Below are positions 62,942 to 64,000 of a stretch of 64,000 nt of DNA, piece by piece. Origin of the DNA: Microbacterium foliorum. GTDB taxonomy: Bacteria; Actinomycetota; Actinomycetes; Actinomycetales; Microbacteriaceae. The notes below the pieces were generated by a model. It was not told the DNA's origin and searched no databases. It saw only the letters and a list, made by a program, of their open reading frames with translations. How positions within the stretch are numbered: position 1 is the stretch's first letter; every line of letters starts with the position of its first letter. A program made the position numbers and the translations under genes. Location: the NCBI RefSeq assembly GCF_003367705.1, contig NZ_CP031425.1, positions 1,054,001 to 1,118,000 on the forward strand, in the 5' to 3' direction.

Positions 62942-64000
62942 ATGCATTCCCCCTCCGCCGTCGTGGCCGTCGACCTCGGCAAGTCGCGGTGCCGCGTGGT
63001 CGTCTCGGAGTCGGATGCCGGCGTCGGCCGGCGACCCGCCCGACGCCCTCTCCATGAAGGAGCCGGTGCGCCCGGACTGGCCGCGGCCGGTGGCGTCGCC
63101 GCTGCGCTCGAATCGATCCTCCCGCTGAGGGCTCGTCTCGACGTGCCGATCTCATCGATCTCCGTCGGCGCTGCCGGAGCGTGGACCGCGCCGACCGCGG
63201 CATCCGAACTCGCTCGGCGGCTCGCCGACACCTTCGGCGTCCCCGCCGCCGTGACCTCCGACGTCGTGTCGGCGCATGCAGGTGCCCTCGACGGCGACGC
63301 CGGAGTGCTCCTGATCGCGGGCACCGGCGCGGCCGCCTTGGGAATCGACGGCGATCGGATTGACGGCGATGGGATCGACGGCCGTGGGATCGACGGCAGC
63401 GGACCGAACGGCGCTCGCGCCACCCTCGTTGACGGCTGGGGTCCTGAGCTCGGAGACTTCGGCAGCGGGTCGTGGCTCGGACGCGAGGCCCTGCGTGCGG
63501 TGCTGCGAGCATCCGTCGGCCTCGGGCCGAGCACCCGACTCACGGATGCCGTGGCGATGTCGATAGGCGTGCCGTCCGCGATTCACCCCTGGCTGGCGGG
63601 CGACGGTCCGCTGCCGCGACGTCTCGCGACGCTGGCGCCGCTCGTGCTCGACGCCGCGGAGTCCGGTGACGGAGTCGCCGCCGCCATCGCCGCCGAGAGC
63701 ATCCGTCTCCTCGCCGCGTCGGCTCACGCCGCGTCGAAGACCGCCGCGTCGGCTCACGCCGCGTCGATGACCGACGCGACGGCTCACGCCGCGTCGATGA
63801 CCGCAGCGACGGCTCACGCCGCGTCATCGAACGGTGCCGCATCGAACGGTGCGTCAGCATCGAGCGTCGACACGGTGGCTCTGCACGGCGGCCTCACCGA
63901 GCACGTCTGGTTCCGCGCACGCATCGAAGAGTCCCTGCGCGCTGCCGGGCATGCGGTGGTCGCCTCTGCCGGCGACGCTCTCGACGGTGCTCTGCTGCTT
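62942..64000 (+). CDS. BadF/BadG/BcrA-type kinase (N-acetylglucosamine kinase-like), right end missing
   Basis: An open frame of 353 codons runs from the ATG at 62942 to the window edge. It encodes an ASKHA-fold kinase. Phosphate 1 motif is VVAVDLGKSRCRVVV (residues 7-21). The mid part has SVGAAGAWTAP and TSDVVSAHAGAL, followed by phosphate 2 GVLLIAGTGAAALGI and WGPELGDFGSGSWLGREALRAVLR. Two stretches look inserted: four copies of a GIDGD-like pentapeptide (63341-63400) and a 40-residue SAHAASMTAA-type repeat (63712-63831). It probably phosphorylates N-acetylglucosamine or a related sugar. Its position divergent from the RpiR gene fits. Confidence 0.8.
   Translation, partial: MHSPSAVVAVDLGKSRCRVVVSESDAGVGRRPARRPLHEGAGAPGLAAAGGVAAALESILPLRARLDVPISSISVGAAGAWTAPTAASELARRLADTFGVPAAVTSDVVSAHAGALDGDAGVLLIAGTGAAALGIDGDRIDGDGIDGRGIDGSGPNGARATLVDGWGPELGDFGSGSWLGREALRAVLRASVGLGPSTRLTDAVAMSIGVPSAIHPWLAGDGPLPRRLATLAPLVLDAAESGDGVAAAIAAESIRLLAASAHAASKTAASAHAASMTDATAHAASMTAATAHAASSNGAASNGASASSVDTVALHGGLTEHVWFRARIEESLRAAGHAVVASAGDALDGALLL
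63341..63400 (+). repeat. 15-bp repeat (four units) inside the kinase gene
   Basis: Four units of the form GGrATCGACGGCnnn encode GIDGD, RIDGD, GIDGR and GIDGS directly after the phosphate 2 loop. This spot is normally a short turn. Confidence 0.8.
63712..63831 (+). repeat. 30-bp repeat (four units) inside the kinase gene
   Basis: Four 30-bp units with the core GGCTCACGCCGCGTCGATGA encode four ten-residue Ala/Ser/Thr/His units before the next conserved kinase segment (TVALHGGLTEH). Confidence 0.85.

Overview
This is 64 kb of a high-GC actinobacterial chromosome. Gene style, short interspersed repeats built on TTCGACAGGCTCAGG and on a CTTCGTCTCGCTTCGCTCG-like core, and the mix of catabolic genes all suggest Microbacteriaceae, probably Microbacterium; this is inferred from style, not from a marker gene. 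No rRNA, tRNA, CRISPR array, insertion sequence or prophage was recognised. Genes are dense and mostly in tightly coupled operons with ATGA or TGATG overlaps.

The dominant theme is aerobic breakdown of aromatic acids and amines. From about 0.9 to 9 kb lies a homoprotocatechuate (3,4-dihydroxyphenylacetate) meta-cleavage operon on the minus strand: an FAH-RraA fusion, a GntR regulator, hpaE, hpaD, hpaH and hpaI, with a divergent MHS-family permease. At 9.0-11.8 kb an IclR regulator and a phenol-hydroxylase-type flavoprotein diverge around two tandem operator-like repeats. From 24.7 to 39.5 kb lies a complete phenylacetyl-CoA (paa) pathway in two minus-strand operons, paaABCDE-paaG and paaJ-paaF-paaH-paaZ-paaI, plus paaK and a TetR regulator. 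Near-identical 22-bp operator-like sites precede paaA, paaJ/tetR and an MHS permease at 45.8 kb, which suggests one PaaR-like regulon.

Other blocks are: a DrrAB-like ABC exporter with a two-component system (11.8-15.5 kb); small genes for VOC, lipoprotein, Nudix and TPP-enzyme products (15.6-18.8 kb); a circularly permuted ATP-grasp / alpha-E / transglutaminase operon predicted to act in peptide chemistry, with a polyglutamine tail (19-22.4 kb); a phosphoribosyltransferase and an ATP-dependent DNA ligase (22.5-24.6 kb); an actinobacterial RecQ (29.9-32.0 kb); dhaKL with a DhaM-HPr-EI fusion (40.3-44.5 kb); a branched-chain-type 2-oxoacid dehydrogenase operon with a divergent Lrp regulator (47.4-51.6 kb); an aldehyde dehydrogenase, MoaF-like protein, APC permease and two short-chain dehydrogenases (51.7-57.5 kb), possibly amine catabolism that would feed the aryl-acetate pathways; a DUF222-HNH protein, a HAD phosphatase and an AraC/FeaR-like regulator (58.1-61.7 kb); and an RpiR regulator divergent from a BadF/BcrA-type sugar kinase that runs off the right edge.

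An unusual feature is the number of short tandem repeats, both in frame (poly-Gln in the ATP-grasp protein, a 10-residue repeat in PaaH, DG and DA repeats in the HNH protein, two inserts in the kinase) and as arrays of period 18-24 that abut the 3' ends of genes.
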